DNA of 64,000 nucleotides, taken from NCBI RefSeq assembly GCF_008932115.1, contig NZ_CP044543.1:62001-126000 (forward strand). The letters are read 5' to 3'. Shown in pieces: positions 45,887 to 54,661 of the stretch (position 1 is its first letter; every line of letters starts with the position of its first letter). The position numbers were made by a program, and so were the translations under genes. Below the pieces are notes generated by a model that was not told the DNA's origin, did not search any database, and saw nothing but the letters and a program-made list of their open reading frames with translations. The stretch is from Bradyrhizobium betae. GTDB lineage: Bacteria > Pseudomonadota > Alphaproteobacteria > Rhizobiales > Xanthobacteraceae.

Positions 45887-46034
45887 CACCCTGCCCTCGC
45901 CTTCGCTTCGCTGGCCTGATAAGCGTACGGCTGCGCGTGCGGGCCAGGATTGATCTGCATCAAGCGATCGGCGCAACGCTCGTAGGACAAGGCGCGCAGC
46001 CAGCAGCGGCGCGCCATCCCGCGGAAGGATCAGC

Positions 46035-46208
46035 ATGAACGAGAATCGATATTACGGCGTCCGCGTCGAGGGCGCCAAATACGGCGTCGGCTTCGGCTCG
46101 GCGCTCGCCATCGCGATCTCCTACACCAACAACCATTCGATCCTGTGGGCGATCATCCACGGCATCCTCGGCTGGCTCTACGTGATCTTCGTCGCGTTGT
46201 TTCGATGA
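46035..46208 (+). CDS. Small membrane protein (57 aa)
   Basis: Starts [20 protein letters not shown] after GGAAGGA. One hydrophobic segment, then [23 protein letters not shown], a second helix to the end. High-G+C codon use and a clear SD support a real gene. The pattern resembles small conserved membrane proteins of rhizobia. Function unknown. Confidence 0.7.
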   Translation: MNENRYYGVRVEGAKYGVGFGSALAIAISYTNNHSILWAIIHGILGWLYVIFVALFR

Positions 46209-46278
46209 CGCCTCGCCCGCGTCCAGCCTGACGCGGCGACCTCTTCCCCTTGTTGACTTGCGAAAGACTGGAACTGCC

Positions 46279-46629
46279 ATGACCGACGCTACCAAATGCC
46301 CGAAATGCAATTCGGAGCATGCCTATCAGGATCGCGATCTCTGGATCTGCCCGGAATGCGCCCATGAATGGAGCGCCGCGGGCGATGCGGCGGCGGAAGC
46401 CACGCAGGAGGCCGGCGTGCGCGATGCCCATGGCAATGTGCTGACCGATGGCGACAGCGTCATCGTGATGAAGGACCTCAAGGTCAAGGGCTCCTCCTCG
46501 GTGGTCAAGGGCGGCACCAAGGTCCGCAACATCCGCCTCCAGGACGCCACCGACGGCCACAACATCGCCTGCAAGATCGACGGCATCGGCGCGATGAATT
46601 TGAAGTCGGAGTTCGTGAAGAAGGCCTGA
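46279..46629 (+). CDS. yjdM: Zinc-ribbon protein YjdM (PhnA family)
   Basis: 116 residues. The N-terminal zinc ribbon has C7, C10, C24 and C27 (CPKC...CPEC). The C-terminal PhnA domain has [31 protein letters not shown] and [17 protein letters not shown]. The family was once linked to phosphonate use by name, but the role of YjdM is unclear, and no phosphonate genes are near. Confidence 0.94.
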   Translation: MTDATKCPKCNSEHAYQDRDLWICPECAHEWSAAGDAAAEATQEAGVRDAHGNVLTDGDSVIVMKDLKVKGSSSVVKGGTKVRNIRLQDATDGHNIACKIDGIGAMNLKSEFVKKA

Positions 46630-46696
46630 GGCGCGCTGCGCGATCTGAACTTTTCGACGACTCGGCCGTTCTCTGTGTCAACAGAGGATGGCGAGA

Positions 46697-46897
46697 ATGT
46701 TTGATTTGCGGACGGTCGTGATCGCGGCGAGTTTTATCCTGGCGTCGATCGCCGTTGCGGCCGCGGAAGGCGCGCAGCAGCAACCGCCGGCGCCCAGGGC
46801 GGAAACTGCCGGCGAGGCCCGTCCCATCCGGGTCGTACTCCCGGCCCCCTGGCAAACCGCCGCTCCGGAGGCCAGGTCACCGCTGCCTTTGCGCTAG
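46697..46897 (+). CDS. Small exported protein, hypothetical
   Basis: 66 residues. The start at 46697 is preferred to 46688 because AGAGG lies about ten bases upstream. The signal peptide is MFDLRTVVIAASFILASIAVAAAEG. The mature part is short and proline/alanine-rich. The 3' end overlaps the convergent EamA gene by 21 bases. It could be a spurious frame; the signal peptide is the only evidence. Confidence 0.45.
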   Translation: MFDLRTVVIAASFILASIAVAAAEGAQQQPPAPRAETAGEARPIRVVLPAPWQTAAPEARSPLPLR

Positions 46898-47797
46898 GTA
46901 AAATCCGCACAGCACCGTCACCAGGCCCGCCGCCTGCAACGCCGTCGGCGGCTCGCCGAGCAGCAGCCAGCCGGTGAGCAGCGTCAGCGCCGGCACGCAG
47001 GCCGGGAACACGGCCGCGCGGGCGACGCCGAGGCGCTGGACCGAGACCACGAACAGATAGAGCGCGGCGGGGCCCGCGAGCACGCCCTGCGCCAGCGCCT
47101 GGATGGCGTTCTCACTGAGGCCGATCGCCGTGATGCGAGCGATCCCTCCGGTGAACAGATAGATCGGCAACAGCAGCAGCGACAGCACGTTGATGACCAG
47201 CGCGGCCGACACCGCGGAGACGCGCCAGTGCCGTAGCAGCGTGCCGAAGCCCGCGAACATGAAACCGGTAGCCACGAAGATCAGATCGCCCAGCACGCCG
47301 TCGGCGCCGATATGGCCGATCGACTCGATGCCGATCACGCCGAGGCCGCCGACGATCATGATCGCGCCGGCGAGGCGCGAGGGCGAGATCCTCTCCTTCA
47401 GGAACATCGCGGCGAGGAACAATCCACCGAGCGTCGCCGACGACGGCTGGATCACGCTGCCATGACCGAGCGGAACGAACAGGAACCCGCAGTAGGAGAT
47501 CAGCGACATCACAGGGCCGCCGAGCACCATCAGCACGAGGCCCCTGCCCCAGCCGATGCCGCAGAGATCGGAGACTCCAGCGCGCAGCACCAGCGGCAGG
47601 AACACGATGCCGGACCAGACGAAGCGATGCAGCAGCAGATCGACCGGCGTGAAGCCGACCTTGAGGCCATGCCGCGTGCCGGCAAAGCCGAGCGCCCAGA
47701 ACAGCGCAGCCGACAGGCCGCAGACGACGCCAAGCAGCGCCGGTGCCGTGTCATTCTTCTGAGTGAGAGCGTCAGCGCCGCTCGTCCGCTGATCCAT
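46877..47797 (-). CDS. EamA/DMT-family transporter
   Basis: 306 residues, ten predicted helices in two EamA halves. Starts LGVVCGLSAALFWALGFAGTRHGLKVGFTPVDLLLHRFVW and continues with the conserved LVLMVLGGPVMSLISYCGFLFVPLGHGSVIQPSSATLGGLFLAAMFLKERIS. The substrate is unknown. It is only distantly similar to the EamA protein at 31029, so this is not a recent duplicate. Confidence 0.88.
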   Translation of the reverse strand: MDQRTSGADALTQKNDTAPALLGVVCGLSAALFWALGFAGTRHGLKVGFTPVDLLLHRFVWSGIVFLPLVLRAGVSDLCGIGWGRGLVLMVLGGPVMSLISYCGFLFVPLGHGSVIQPSSATLGGLFLAAMFLKERISPSRLAGAIMIVGGLGVIGIESIGHIGADGVLGDLIFVATGFMFAGFGTLLRHWRVSAVSAALVINVLSLLLLPIYLFTGGIARITAIGLSENAIQALAQGVLAGPAALYLFVVSVQRLGVARAAVFPACVPALTLLTGWLLLGEPPTALQAAGLVTVLCGFYLAQRQR

Positions 47798-47915
47798 GGA
47801 TCAAGCGTTAGGGCGCTGGAGGCGTTGGCTCAACCCACGTGCCTGCAAGGCTGGCACGCGAAGGCTGGCACGCGGCGGTCGTATCGAAGCTGCGTGGGAG
47901 GGAGCGAGCAACCGC

Positions 47916-48062
47916 TCAGAAGAATCCGGGGCTGAGATCGAGCCCATAGGTCAGGCTCAGCACGAACACGAACAGCGCGGCGCCGGCGAACAGCGCCAGG
48001 TGCCTGACGATGACTTCACGCAGCGAGGTGGTTGCAACAACGACTTTTTGCGCAACGGGCAT
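47916..48062 (-). CDS. Small single-pass membrane protein (48 aa)
   Basis: Reads MPVAQKVVVATTSLREVIVRHLALFAGAALFVFVLSLTYGLDLSPGFF in pieces: a polar N-terminus and one strong helix (about 22-40). ATGGAGGCCGTC upstream supplies GGAGG at the right distance from this ATG, which decides the start over upstream ATGs. Too small for family assignment. Confidence 0.6.
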   Translation of the reverse strand: MPVAQKVVVATTSLREVIVRHLALFAGAALFVFVLSLTYGLDLSPGFF

Positions 48063-48235
48063 GACGGCCTCCATATGAAAACGATTCTTGGCCGCCAATC
48101 AGCGGCGCCCGCATCAAGCGCCGCGATCTGCAAAGCAACTATTAAAGAGATCACACTGGTCTTGAACGGCCGTACACAATGAAGGCTCCGAGCTGATCTT
48201 TTTCAGCATCGGCTTCTCGATCCGCGCACGAGCAA

Positions 48236-48269
48236 CAAAAAAGCCGCGCCCCCCGAAGGGAACGCGGCC
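48236..48269 (-). terminator. Rho-independent terminator after the 84-aa exported protein gene
   Basis: On the minus strand GCCGCG and CGCGGC enclose a smaller CCC-TTC-GGG hairpin and are followed by TTTTTT. It lies about 75 bases after the stop codon. Confidence 0.85.
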
Positions 48270-48343
48270 TGATGCGGAAACGGCGTCTTCTAAAAACCCG
48301 AATCCCGCGCTATGCACGATGCGCCTTTCGCCGGACGCTCGGG

Positions 48344-48598
48344 TTAGCGGGCGGAGCCCGTGGTCACCGTCGCGGTCTTCACCTTGCGCGGCGTCAGGAC
48401 GCTGGCCTGCAGCACCGTCACGCTGGAGGCGGGCGCGCTCGCCTGCTGCTCGACATGGTTAGCGCCGAGCACGCGGACCTGCACGGGCGAAACGGTGATG
48501 CCGTTGGCCTCATAAGCCGGCAGCTCGGCGGCGAAGGTGGCAGTCGTGCCCGCGATTACGAGGGCGGCGGCTGCGATCGAAAGGATCTTCTTGTTCAT
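48344..48598 (-). CDS. Small exported protein of unknown function
   Basis: 84 residues. GGAG lies ten bases before the ATG. The signal peptide is MNKKILSIAAAALVIAG, cleaved near TFA/AE. The mature protein is rich in V, T, S and A with the pair LPAYEANGITVSPVQVRVLGA, suggesting a beta-rich fold. No named family recognised. A strong terminator downstream confirms the orientation. Confidence 0.75.
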   Translation of the reverse strand: MNKKILSIAAAALVIAGTTATFAAELPAYEANGITVSPVQVRVLGANHVEQQASAPASSVTVLQASVLTPRKVKTATVTTGSAR

Positions 48599-48753
48599 TG
48601 GTGATGCTCCAAAGGAATAGCTCGGAGCAAATGTAATCCTGATTTGCTGCATTGCGACATGCATTGCTGCATCGCAACAACGCGTCCCGTGCATGGGGCA
48701 ATCGTTAACTTTCACAACGAGTTACTCCGCCCGCCCAGGCGAGCGGAGCCACC

Positions 48754-48924
48754 CTATTTCAGCGCCGTCGCCAGCGCTTGCAGCTTGGCGACGAGATTGG
48801 TGCCAAGCGCATAGATCACTTCGATGATCGCAAGCGCGATCGCCGCTGCGATCAGGCCGTATTCGATCGCGGTCGCGCCGGATTCATCGGCGGCAAATTC
48901 GGCCAACAGGCATTTCAATTTCAC
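48754..48924 (-). CDS. Flp-family type IVb pilin
   Basis: 56 residues from a GTG with GGAAGG upstream. The prepilin pattern is visible: a short leader KLKCLLAEFAADESG, then ATAIEYGLIAAAIALAIIEVI, the conserved hydrophobic helix with E at position 5 and Y at 6. Size and motif are those of Flp1 pilins assembled by Tad systems. No tad, cpa or rcp genes are adjacent, so this is an orphan pilin gene. Confidence 0.9.
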   Translation of the reverse strand: MKLKCLLAEFAADESGATAIEYGLIAAAIALAIIEVIYALGTNLVAKLQALATALK

Positions 48925-49245
48925 AGTCCGTGTCCTTCCCAACTCTACCGGACGTTGCCGGCACGCGAGAAATGCCACGTCGCAATCCAAGATTGAGTAA
49001 ATTCGGCTTTCTCAATTTGACGACAATCAGCGCCGCTTTTGCAGGCCATACCGGCTTGGAGAGCCCATGGAACCAGCGGGAACCCGCGTTGCAGATGCGC
49101 AACACCCGCGTGAAAAGCCCTGCCACGACGAATTGCGCCATTGCGCCGCCACACCGTCGTCCGAACAATTGACGCACCGCGTGCCTGACTATGCAAATCT
49201 GTTCCGACAAGGCTGGTTCAACCGAACCTTTTGGAGGCAGGGATC
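48925..49245. other. Intergenic stretch between Flp pilin and M15-like gene
   Basis: 321 bases without a credible gene. It contains the promoters of the divergent neighbours, but no clear repeat or operator was recognised. Confidence 0.4.
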
Positions 49246-50547
49246 ATGAACGATCGGCGGTCTCTTCTGGTGGCAGTCTCGTGCCCTTCGGCCGTGATGG
49301 CCGGCTGGCTGGCACTCTCTTTGTCTGCCTACGCGCCTGCCCTCATCGAGAACAGCGGCGCCAATGCCGCGGCCGTCTCCCGCGCGAAAGACCTCAGCCG
49401 GTTCGAGCTCGCCGACATCCCGCGCGCTGCGACGATCGAGGATGGCGTCGCCTTGACCGCCGACATCGCGGCGGCTGTCGCAGCGACGCCAGTCGTGGCG
49501 ATCGCCGAGACCGCACCGCCCGAAATCCCCGCTCCCGCCATCAGGCTCGCCTCGGCCGATCCGGCGCTGGTCTTGCCGATGGAAGCGCCGCCCGCACCGC
49601 AGATTTTGCCGGACCTTACCGCCGCCGTCAGCGAAGCCGCGCCGACGCCGGAGCCCGCGATCAAGCTCGCATCCGCCGATCCCACCGAGATCGTGACGAC
49701 GGACGCACTATCAGCGGCAGCGATCGCGACGGGTCCTGCGCCCGCCGCGAGCAAGGCCTCGCCGCCCGCCGACACCGTCGCCGTGCTCGACGAGTGCTTC
49801 GTCATGGACGCCTGCATCGACCGCTATCTCTGGGCGCTCTATCAGCGCACGCCCAAGGAAGACTCGGTCAAGGTCGAGGAGCGCCGGGCCGTTACCGTCA
49901 AGCGCAAGGGCAAGATGGTCACGGTGATGCGCAGCTTCACCAAGCTGGTCGACGAGGATTTCGGCTGGAAGGATCCGAAGGCGGCCGAGCACGCCGGCAT
50001 GTCGATGATGGACTACGTCATCGGCGGCATGGACAAGAGCTTCAAGCGCAAGCTGTTCCGGACGCTGCTCGCGGCTGAAGCCGCCGGCCTCTCGCCGGGC
50101 ATCACCAGCGCGTTCCGCGACGACTATCGCCAGTCGATCGCGAGCGGTCTGAAGGCGGCCTCGGACCGTTCCTATCACGGCGGCAGCACGCGCGGGGGCT
50201 ACGGCCACGGCATGGCAGCCGACATCGTCAGCACCCAGGGCAGCAACCGCGCCCAGCGCTGGGTCTCGACCGAGATCCTGTGGAAGTGGGTCGACGCCAA
50301 CGGCAAGCCGCTCGGCATCGGCCGGCCCTATCTCGGCCGCGATCCGCCGCATGTCGGCCCCGTCGACGGTCCGGAATACATCTCGCGGCGTGGCACCGCG
50401 GACCGCAAGGAAGCCGCCAACGTCAAGCCGAAGAAGGCGCGGGCGGTGGCCAGCGCGAGGCCGCCGAAGGCGCAGGCCGCGCGCGAGCAGAAGGTCTTGG
50501 CCAAGCCGCAGAAATCGGCGCAAACTGCCGCCAAGCGCGCGACCTGA
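49246..50547 (+). CDS. Exported M15-like peptidoglycan peptidase domain protein
   Basis: 433 residues after GGAGG. An N-terminal membrane anchor (about 7-30) is followed by a long alanine/proline linker with repeats such as IKLASADP (residues 45-175). The C-terminal domain (about 235-370) shows the LD/DD-carboxypeptidase pattern: ITSAFRDDYRQ, then SYHGGSTRGGYGHGMAADIVS, then DPPHVGP, supplying the zinc ligands H, D and H. The tail is basic and alanine-rich. Role in cell-wall trimming is inferred from the fold. Confidence 0.8.
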   Translation: MNDRRSLLVAVSCPSAVMAGWLALSLSAYAPALIENSGANAAAVSRAKDLSRFELADIPRAATIEDGVALTADIAAAVAATPVVAIAETAPPEIPAPAIRLASADPALVLPMEAPPAPQILPDLTAAVSEAAPTPEPAIKLASADPTEIVTTDALSAAAIATGPAPAASKASPPADTVAVLDECFVMDACIDRYLWALYQRTPKEDSVKVEERRAVTVKRKGKMVTVMRSFTKLVDEDFGWKDPKAAEHAGMSMMDYVIGGMDKSFKRKLFRTLLAAEAAGLSPGITSAFRDDYRQSIASGLKAASDRSYHGGSTRGGYGHGMAADIVSTQGSNRAQRWVSTEILWKWVDANGKPLGIGRPYLGRDPPHVGPVDGPEYISRRGTADRKEAANVKPKKARAVASARPPKAQAAREQKVLAKPQKSAQTAAKRAT

Positions 50548-50551
50548 GCGG

Positions 50552-51370
50552 TTACGGCTGCCGCCCCGGCGTCGGCAGCGGCACCAGGCGCATCTCGGCG
50601 GTGCCGGCTTCCAGCGTGCGCACCAGCACCGCAAAGACGGTCTCGACCGCAAGCCGCACTGCCGCTTCCATCGCCCTGCCCTTGGCCAGATGCGCCGCGA
50701 TCAGGCCGGTCAGCAGGTCGCCGGTGCCGGAGGGACGGATCGGCAGGCGCGGCGTCGCAAAGCGCGACAATTGCCCGTCCGCGCAGAGGATCGTCTCCAC
50801 CTGTCCGGCTGGTGTGTCCGCGAGCGTGCAGCCGGTGGCGACGACGTCGATGCGGCGCTGGCCCGCAAGCGCCGCGCACGCCGCGCGCAAGCCTTGCGCG
50901 TCCGCGATGGTGGTGCCCGAGAGCAGCTCGAGCTCGAACTGGTTCGGTGTGATCAGATTCGCTGCCGGCAGCAGGCGGTGGCGGAGCACGTCCAGAATGC
51001 CATCGGCAACATAGACGCGGCCGTCGTCGCCGATCACGGGGTCGCAGACATAGACCAGCTTCGAATTGCGCGTCAGCGCCCGCTCGGCGAAATCGGCGAT
51101 CGCCGCGGCGTTGCCGGGCGAGCCGAGATACCCGGTGACAAGCACCGCGGCCTCGTCGACGAGATCGCGCTCCTCCACGCCTCTCAAGAGATCGGCAACG
51201 AGCTCTGTCTCCAGCACCCGTCCGCGCAAGGTCGGATAGCGCGGATGGTTCGACAGCAGTGTCGTCGGCACCGCCGCGACGTTCACGCCTTCCGCCTGCA
51301 TCGCATAGGCGGCCGCGCTGTTGCCGACATGGCCGTGGACCACCTGGCTTTGAATGGAGATGACGAGCAT
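50552..51370 (-). CDS. pdxY: Pyridoxal kinase
   Basis: 272 residues, ribokinase fold. The N-terminal VISIQSQVVHGHVGNSAAAYAMQ is the PdxY/PdxK signature. YVCDPVIGDDGRVYV and the anion-hole motif PSGTGDLLTGLIAAHL with the catalytic aspartate follow. It phosphorylates pyridoxal for B6 salvage. The start at 51370 gives the standard length. It is convergent with the M15-like gene and shares an orientation with the PaiB gene 48 bases upstream. Confidence 0.94.
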   Translation of the reverse strand: MLVISIQSQVVHGHVGNSAAAYAMQAEGVNVAAVPTTLLSNHPRYPTLRGRVLETELVADLLRGVEERDLVDEAAVLVTGYLGSPGNAAAIADFAERALTRNSKLVYVCDPVIGDDGRVYVADGILDVLRHRLLPAANLITPNQFELELLSGTTIADAQGLRAACAALAGQRRIDVVATGCTLADTPAGQVETILCADGQLSRFATPRLPIRPSGTGDLLTGLIAAHLAKGRAMEAAVRLAVETVFAVLVRTLEAGTAEMRLVPLPTPGRQP

Positions 51371-51418
51371 GCAGAGGTCCGTAAGGTCAATCGCGGTGCA
51401 AGGCAAGCGTCGCCGGGA

Positions 51419-52060
51419 TCACAAAAGATCGTATCCAAGCCCCGGCCGTAGCGCCTGCATCTTCCGCGCCAGCCGCCGGTGTCCGCTCTCCTCCGACTGC
51501 GCCAGACGGCCCGCCACCGCGATATGGTCCGCATCGCTCTTGTGTTGATTGAGCTTGGCCTGCCCCTCGACTTGATCCACCACGAGATCGACGACGCGGA
51601 TCGCAGCCAGCATGCTCTCGCGTTTGCCCGGCTCCATCTGCGCGAGGTCCCAGGGCTGTTTCGTCAGCCGCGCCTCGGAGACCGCGAGCAGAGCATCGCC
51701 ATGGCCGCGGTTGTCGTCGAGCTCGCGCAGATGCGCCACCCCGGACAGGTGCACGGCCTCGTACAGCCAGGTCGAGACGTTGTCGGGCGACGAATACCAG
51801 TCGTTGGAGATGTAGGCATCGTCGCCCGCTACGATCAGCAGGAAGCGCCTGATGCCGTCCGCGAGCGGAACGGGCGGATTCCTCGCCGTGAAATGGATCT
51901 GCACGATCGTCCGCCCGTCGCGTTGATCCAGCACGAACGGCACATGCGAGGCGCGCGGCCCGCGCTCGTCGGCCGCCACGATCATGCCGAAGCCGCGTTG
52001 CCTGGCAAACTCCAGCGCACGCTGCTCTTCGATGCGAAACTGCGGGCGAAGGACATGCAT
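51419..52060 (-). CDS. FMN-binding negative transcriptional regulator (PaiB family)
   Basis: 213 residues. Split-barrel FMN-binding fold, with ISNDWYSSPDNVSTWLYEAVHLSG corresponding to the conserved VPTWNYEAVH segment, KLNQHKSDADHIAVAGRL near the end and an N-terminal RGFGMIVAADERGPRASHVPFVLD. PaiB represses sporulation and protease genes in Bacillus; in proteobacteria its role is unknown. Likely co-transcribed with pdxY; both relate to flavin or B6 cofactors, which may be chance. Confidence 0.92.
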   Translation of the reverse strand: MHVLRPQFRIEEQRALEFARQRGFGMIVAADERGPRASHVPFVLDQRDGRTIVQIHFTARNPPVPLADGIRRFLLIVAGDDAYISNDWYSSPDNVSTWLYEAVHLSGVAHLRELDDNRGHGDALLAVSEARLTKQPWDLAQMEPGKRESMLAAIRVVDLVVDQVEGQAKLNQHKSDADHIAVAGRLAQSEESGHRRLARKMQALRPGLGYDLL

Positions 52061-52150
52061 GGCGCGACACTCGAGCTGGATAAAGGACGATTCGAAGCTA
52101 CCCCATCATCGGGCGAAACCCGAAGCGATATTGGGCCGAAAACGCAGATG

Positions 52151-52795
52151 TCAGGAATGATCTCGACGACGCGCAAGCTCACCGAGATAGGCGCACAACA
52201 TGTCGGCAAGCGCGTCGGCATGACGCACGATCTCCACCTCGCTGCGCGGCTTCTCCGAGAATCGCTTGCCGACCTCGCTCAACGTCGTCTTGATCAATTC
52301 GCCGGCGAGCCCTCGCGTCGCATCCGAGGCTTTGGGCAGCGCCTCCCGCATGAAGGCCGCAACGATGCCCTCGCCGGCCGACCGCGCGTCCCGCGCCTCA
52401 GGCGCATCGCGATAGAGTGGCGCGGCGTCATCGAGCGCGCCACGGATCGCAGCCTCTTCGCATTCGGACCGAATGAACGCATGGACAAGCGCGCGCAGCC
52501 GCTCCAGCGGCGGCTTTACCCGGTCCGCAAGAAGGTCGCGCAACAGCTCGCTCGTGCGCCGCCACTCGTCGCTCTGGAGGCGGAACAGGATCGCGGCCTT
52601 GTTCGGAAAATATTGGTAGAGCGATCCCACGCTCACCCCAGCCCGCTCGGCCACCCGCGCCGTGGTGAAACGCTGTGCGCCCTCCTTCGCCAGGACCTGA
52701 ACAGCGGCATCCAAAATGGCCGCCACCAAGCCGCTGGAACGAGCCTGCTGCGGCTGTTTTCGTGAGGAAACTGAACGGCTTCGGCGGTCTGCCAT
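52151..52795 (-). CDS. TetR-family transcriptional regulator
   Basis: 214 residues. The HTH region is about 20-66 (AILDAAVQVLAKEGAQRFTTARVAERAGVSVGSLYQYFPNKAAIL). The C-terminal domain has the TetR_C pattern (EWRRTSELLRDLLADRV; RSAGEGIVAAFMREALPKASDATR). It is divergent from a methyltransferase gene with an 18-base inverted repeat in between (52829-52846), the probable operator. The inducer is unknown. Confidence 0.92.
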   Translation of the reverse strand: MADRRSRSVSSRKQPQQARSSGLVAAILDAAVQVLAKEGAQRFTTARVAERAGVSVGSLYQYFPNKAAILFRLQSDEWRRTSELLRDLLADRVKPPLERLRALVHAFIRSECEEAAIRGALDDAAPLYRDAPEARDARSAGEGIVAAFMREALPKASDATRGLAGELIKTTLSEVGKRFSEKPRSEVEIVRHADALADMLCAYLGELARRRDHS

Positions 52796-52828
52796 GGCGC
52801 CCCCATGCAACGCGAATAGCGAATGCGA

Positions 52829-52846
52829 CGAAATAGTCGTATTTCG
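52829..52846. promoter_or_regulatory. TetR operator candidate between TetR gene and methyltransferase
   Basis: CGAAATA (52829-52835), GTCG, TATTTCG (52840-52846): seven-base perfect arms around four bases. It lies in the 97-base divergent promoter region. Confidence 0.65.
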
Positions 52847-52892
52847 GTCCCCACGCAAGCACGCGCTTTGCGGCGAACTCTGGAGACACAAA

Positions 52893-53558
52893 ATGACCAC
52901 CCCAACGATCACCTTGCTAGCGCCCTTGCTGGATCGCCTGTTCGACCAGGACGAAGCATCACGCGGCGCAACGCGAGCTGCCTTTGCCGATGTGACCGAC
53001 GCTGACCGGGTGCGGATGATGCGGAGCAAGACCGATTACCGCAACCTCTATGGGCGGCTGAAGGACGCTCCGCTCGCGGTATCCCGCGAGACCGGAGCAC
53101 TGCTTTACATGCTCGCCCGCAGTTCCCGAGCCACAGCGATCGTCGAGTTCGGCACCTCGTTCGGCATCTCGACCCTGCATCTTGCCGCAGGCTTGCGCGA
53201 CAATGGCGGCGGGCGTCTCGTCACTACCGAGTTCGAGCCGTCGAAGGCGGCGCGTGCGCGGGAGAATCTTTCGGCGGGCGGGCTGCTCGATCTCGTCGAT
53301 ATCCGCGAGGGCGATGCGCTGAAGACGCTCGGCGCTGATCTGCCCGATACGATCGATCTCGTCCTGCTCGACGGTGCCAAGGCGCTCTACCCGGAGATCC
53401 TGGATCTGGTCGAAAGCCACCTCAACCCGGGAGCGATCATCATCGCGGACAACGCCGACGACAGCCCCGACTATCTCGCACGCGTCCGCAAGCCCGGAAG
53501 TGGCTACATGTCCACGCCCTTCGCTGAAGACGTCGAGCTCTCCGTGCGGATCACCTAG
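52893..53558 (+). CDS. O-methyltransferase (SAM-dependent, Methyltransferase_3)
   Basis: 221 residues after TGGAGA. Residues about 50-221 form the catechol-type methyltransferase fold: IVEFGTSFGISTLHLAAGLR is the SAM loop, TTEFEPSKAARARENLSAGGL the acidic edge, and VLLDGAKALYPEILDLV the metal/substrate region. The substrate is probably an oxygenated small molecule. The divergent TetR gene is its likely regulator. Confidence 0.9.
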   Translation: MTTPTITLLAPLLDRLFDQDEASRGATRAAFADVTDADRVRMMRSKTDYRNLYGRLKDAPLAVSRETGALLYMLARSSRATAIVEFGTSFGISTLHLAAGLRDNGGGRLVTTEFEPSKAARARENLSAGGLLDLVDIREGDALKTLGADLPDTIDLVLLDGAKALYPEILDLVESHLNPGAIIIADNADDSPDYLARVRKPGSGYMSTPFAEDVELSVRIT

Positions 53559-53695
53559 CGCAACTCGGGACCGCACCCCTCCGGAGCCGCTGCGCGATCC
53601 ATCGCACGGCGGCTTCACGAGAGTTCCTTCCTGTCGCAGGCTCGTCACGCACGCGTGATAGTAGCGTCTGGCAAAAGCCACGTTCTGAACATACC

Positions 53696-53707
53696 TACCG
53701 CGCGGTA
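53696..53707. promoter_or_regulatory. Palindrome upstream of the SMR/TetR operon
   Basis: TACCGCGCGGTA is a perfect 12-base palindrome, 25 bases before the transporter ATG. The TetR protein encoded at the end of the operon is a natural candidate to bind it. Confidence 0.55.
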
Positions 53708-53732
53708 TCTTTCGTGCTTTTCCAGGTCCGCC

Positions 53733-54077
53733 ATGACGTCCGCCTTCAACGCCTACGCCGCGCTCGCCCTCGCCATCGTCCTCGAGGTGACGGCATCCGC
53801 CTTCTTGCAGCAATCCGCCCAGTTCACCCGTCCCTGGCCGACGCTGGCCATGGTGCTGTTCTACGTCGCCTCGTTCTATGCGCTGTCGATCGCGATCCGG
53901 GTCATCCCGCTGAGCATCGCCTATGCAATCTGGGGCGGAGTCGGCATCATCCTGACCGCCACAGTCTCCTTCGTGCTGTTCCGCCAGATGCTGGACGCCG
54001 CAGCCTTCGTCGGGATCGCCCTGATCGTATCCGGGGTCGTGATCATCAACTTGTTCTCGGAGACAACGGTGCATTGA
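53733..54077 (+). CDS. Small multidrug resistance (SMR) family transporter
   Basis: 114 residues, four helices. The essential glutamate is E18 in AIVLEVTASAFL (position 14 in EmrE). Later motifs are FYALSIAIRVIPLSIAYAIWGGVGIILTA. Such proteins export cationic drugs, guanidinium or polyamines; the exact type is not deducible. The stop overlaps the start of the TetR gene by one base (TGATG), so it is co-translated with its probable regulator. Confidence 0.94.
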   Translation: MTSAFNAYAALALAIVLEVTASAFLQQSAQFTRPWPTLAMVLFYVASFYALSIAIRVIPLSIAYAIWGGVGIILTATVSFVLFRQMLDAAAFVGIALIVSGVVIINLFSETTVH

Positions 54078-54646
54078 TGCCGGCGAGCGCCTACACCCGC
54101 GCCAAGCAGCCCGAGCAGGTGCGACGCGCCCTGCTCGACCACGCCGCGTCGATCGCCATGGACCACGGCGTCGCCGGCGTCACGGTGCAGGCTGTCGCAG
54201 CGGCGGCCGGTGTCACCAAGGGCGGACTGTTTCATCATTTCGGCAGCAAGCAGGCGCTGATCGAGGGCCTGTTCGCCGATCTGCTCGCCCGCGTCGATGC
54301 CGAGATCGACGCCGCCATCGAAGCCGACCCCAGGGCGCGTGGCAGCTTTACGCGCGCTTATGTCAATGCGGTGTTCACCGGCAAGGCCTTCGGTTTTGCG
54401 ACGCCATGGGCGGCGCTGAGCATGGTCGTCGTCACCGATCCGTCGCTCCGCCGGCTCTGGAACGACTGGCTGAAGGCACGCCTGAAGCGGCACCGCGCAA
54501 CCGACGGCACGCCCGATCTGCAGATTGTCCGCCTCGCCGCGGACGGTGCCTGGCTGTCCTATGTCACGACGGGGCAGACACGCATGAGCGCGGATTTCCG
54601 CGCCGTGCGCGACCGGCTGATCGCGCAGACCCGTCGGCGCGGATAA
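54077..54646 (+). CDS. TetR-family regulator of the SMR operon
   Basis: 189 residues. The HTH is about 15-60 (ALLDHAASIAMDHGVAGVTVQAVAAAAGVTKGGLFHHFGSKQALIEGLF). The C-terminal part has the TetR_C_33-like pattern WAALSMVVVTDPSLRRLWNDWL. It is co-transcribed with the SMR gene, so it is likely an autorepressor that senses an exported compound. Confidence 0.92.
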   Translation: MPASAYTRAKQPEQVRRALLDHAASIAMDHGVAGVTVQAVAAAAGVTKGGLFHHFGSKQALIEGLFADLLARVDAEIDAAIEADPRARGSFTRAYVNAVFTGKAFGFATPWAALSMVVVTDPSLRRLWNDWLKARLKRHRATDGTPDLQIVRLAADGAWLSYVTTGQTRMSADFRAVRDRLIAQTRRRG

Positions 54647-54661
54647 CGAAGCGCCGCGCGG

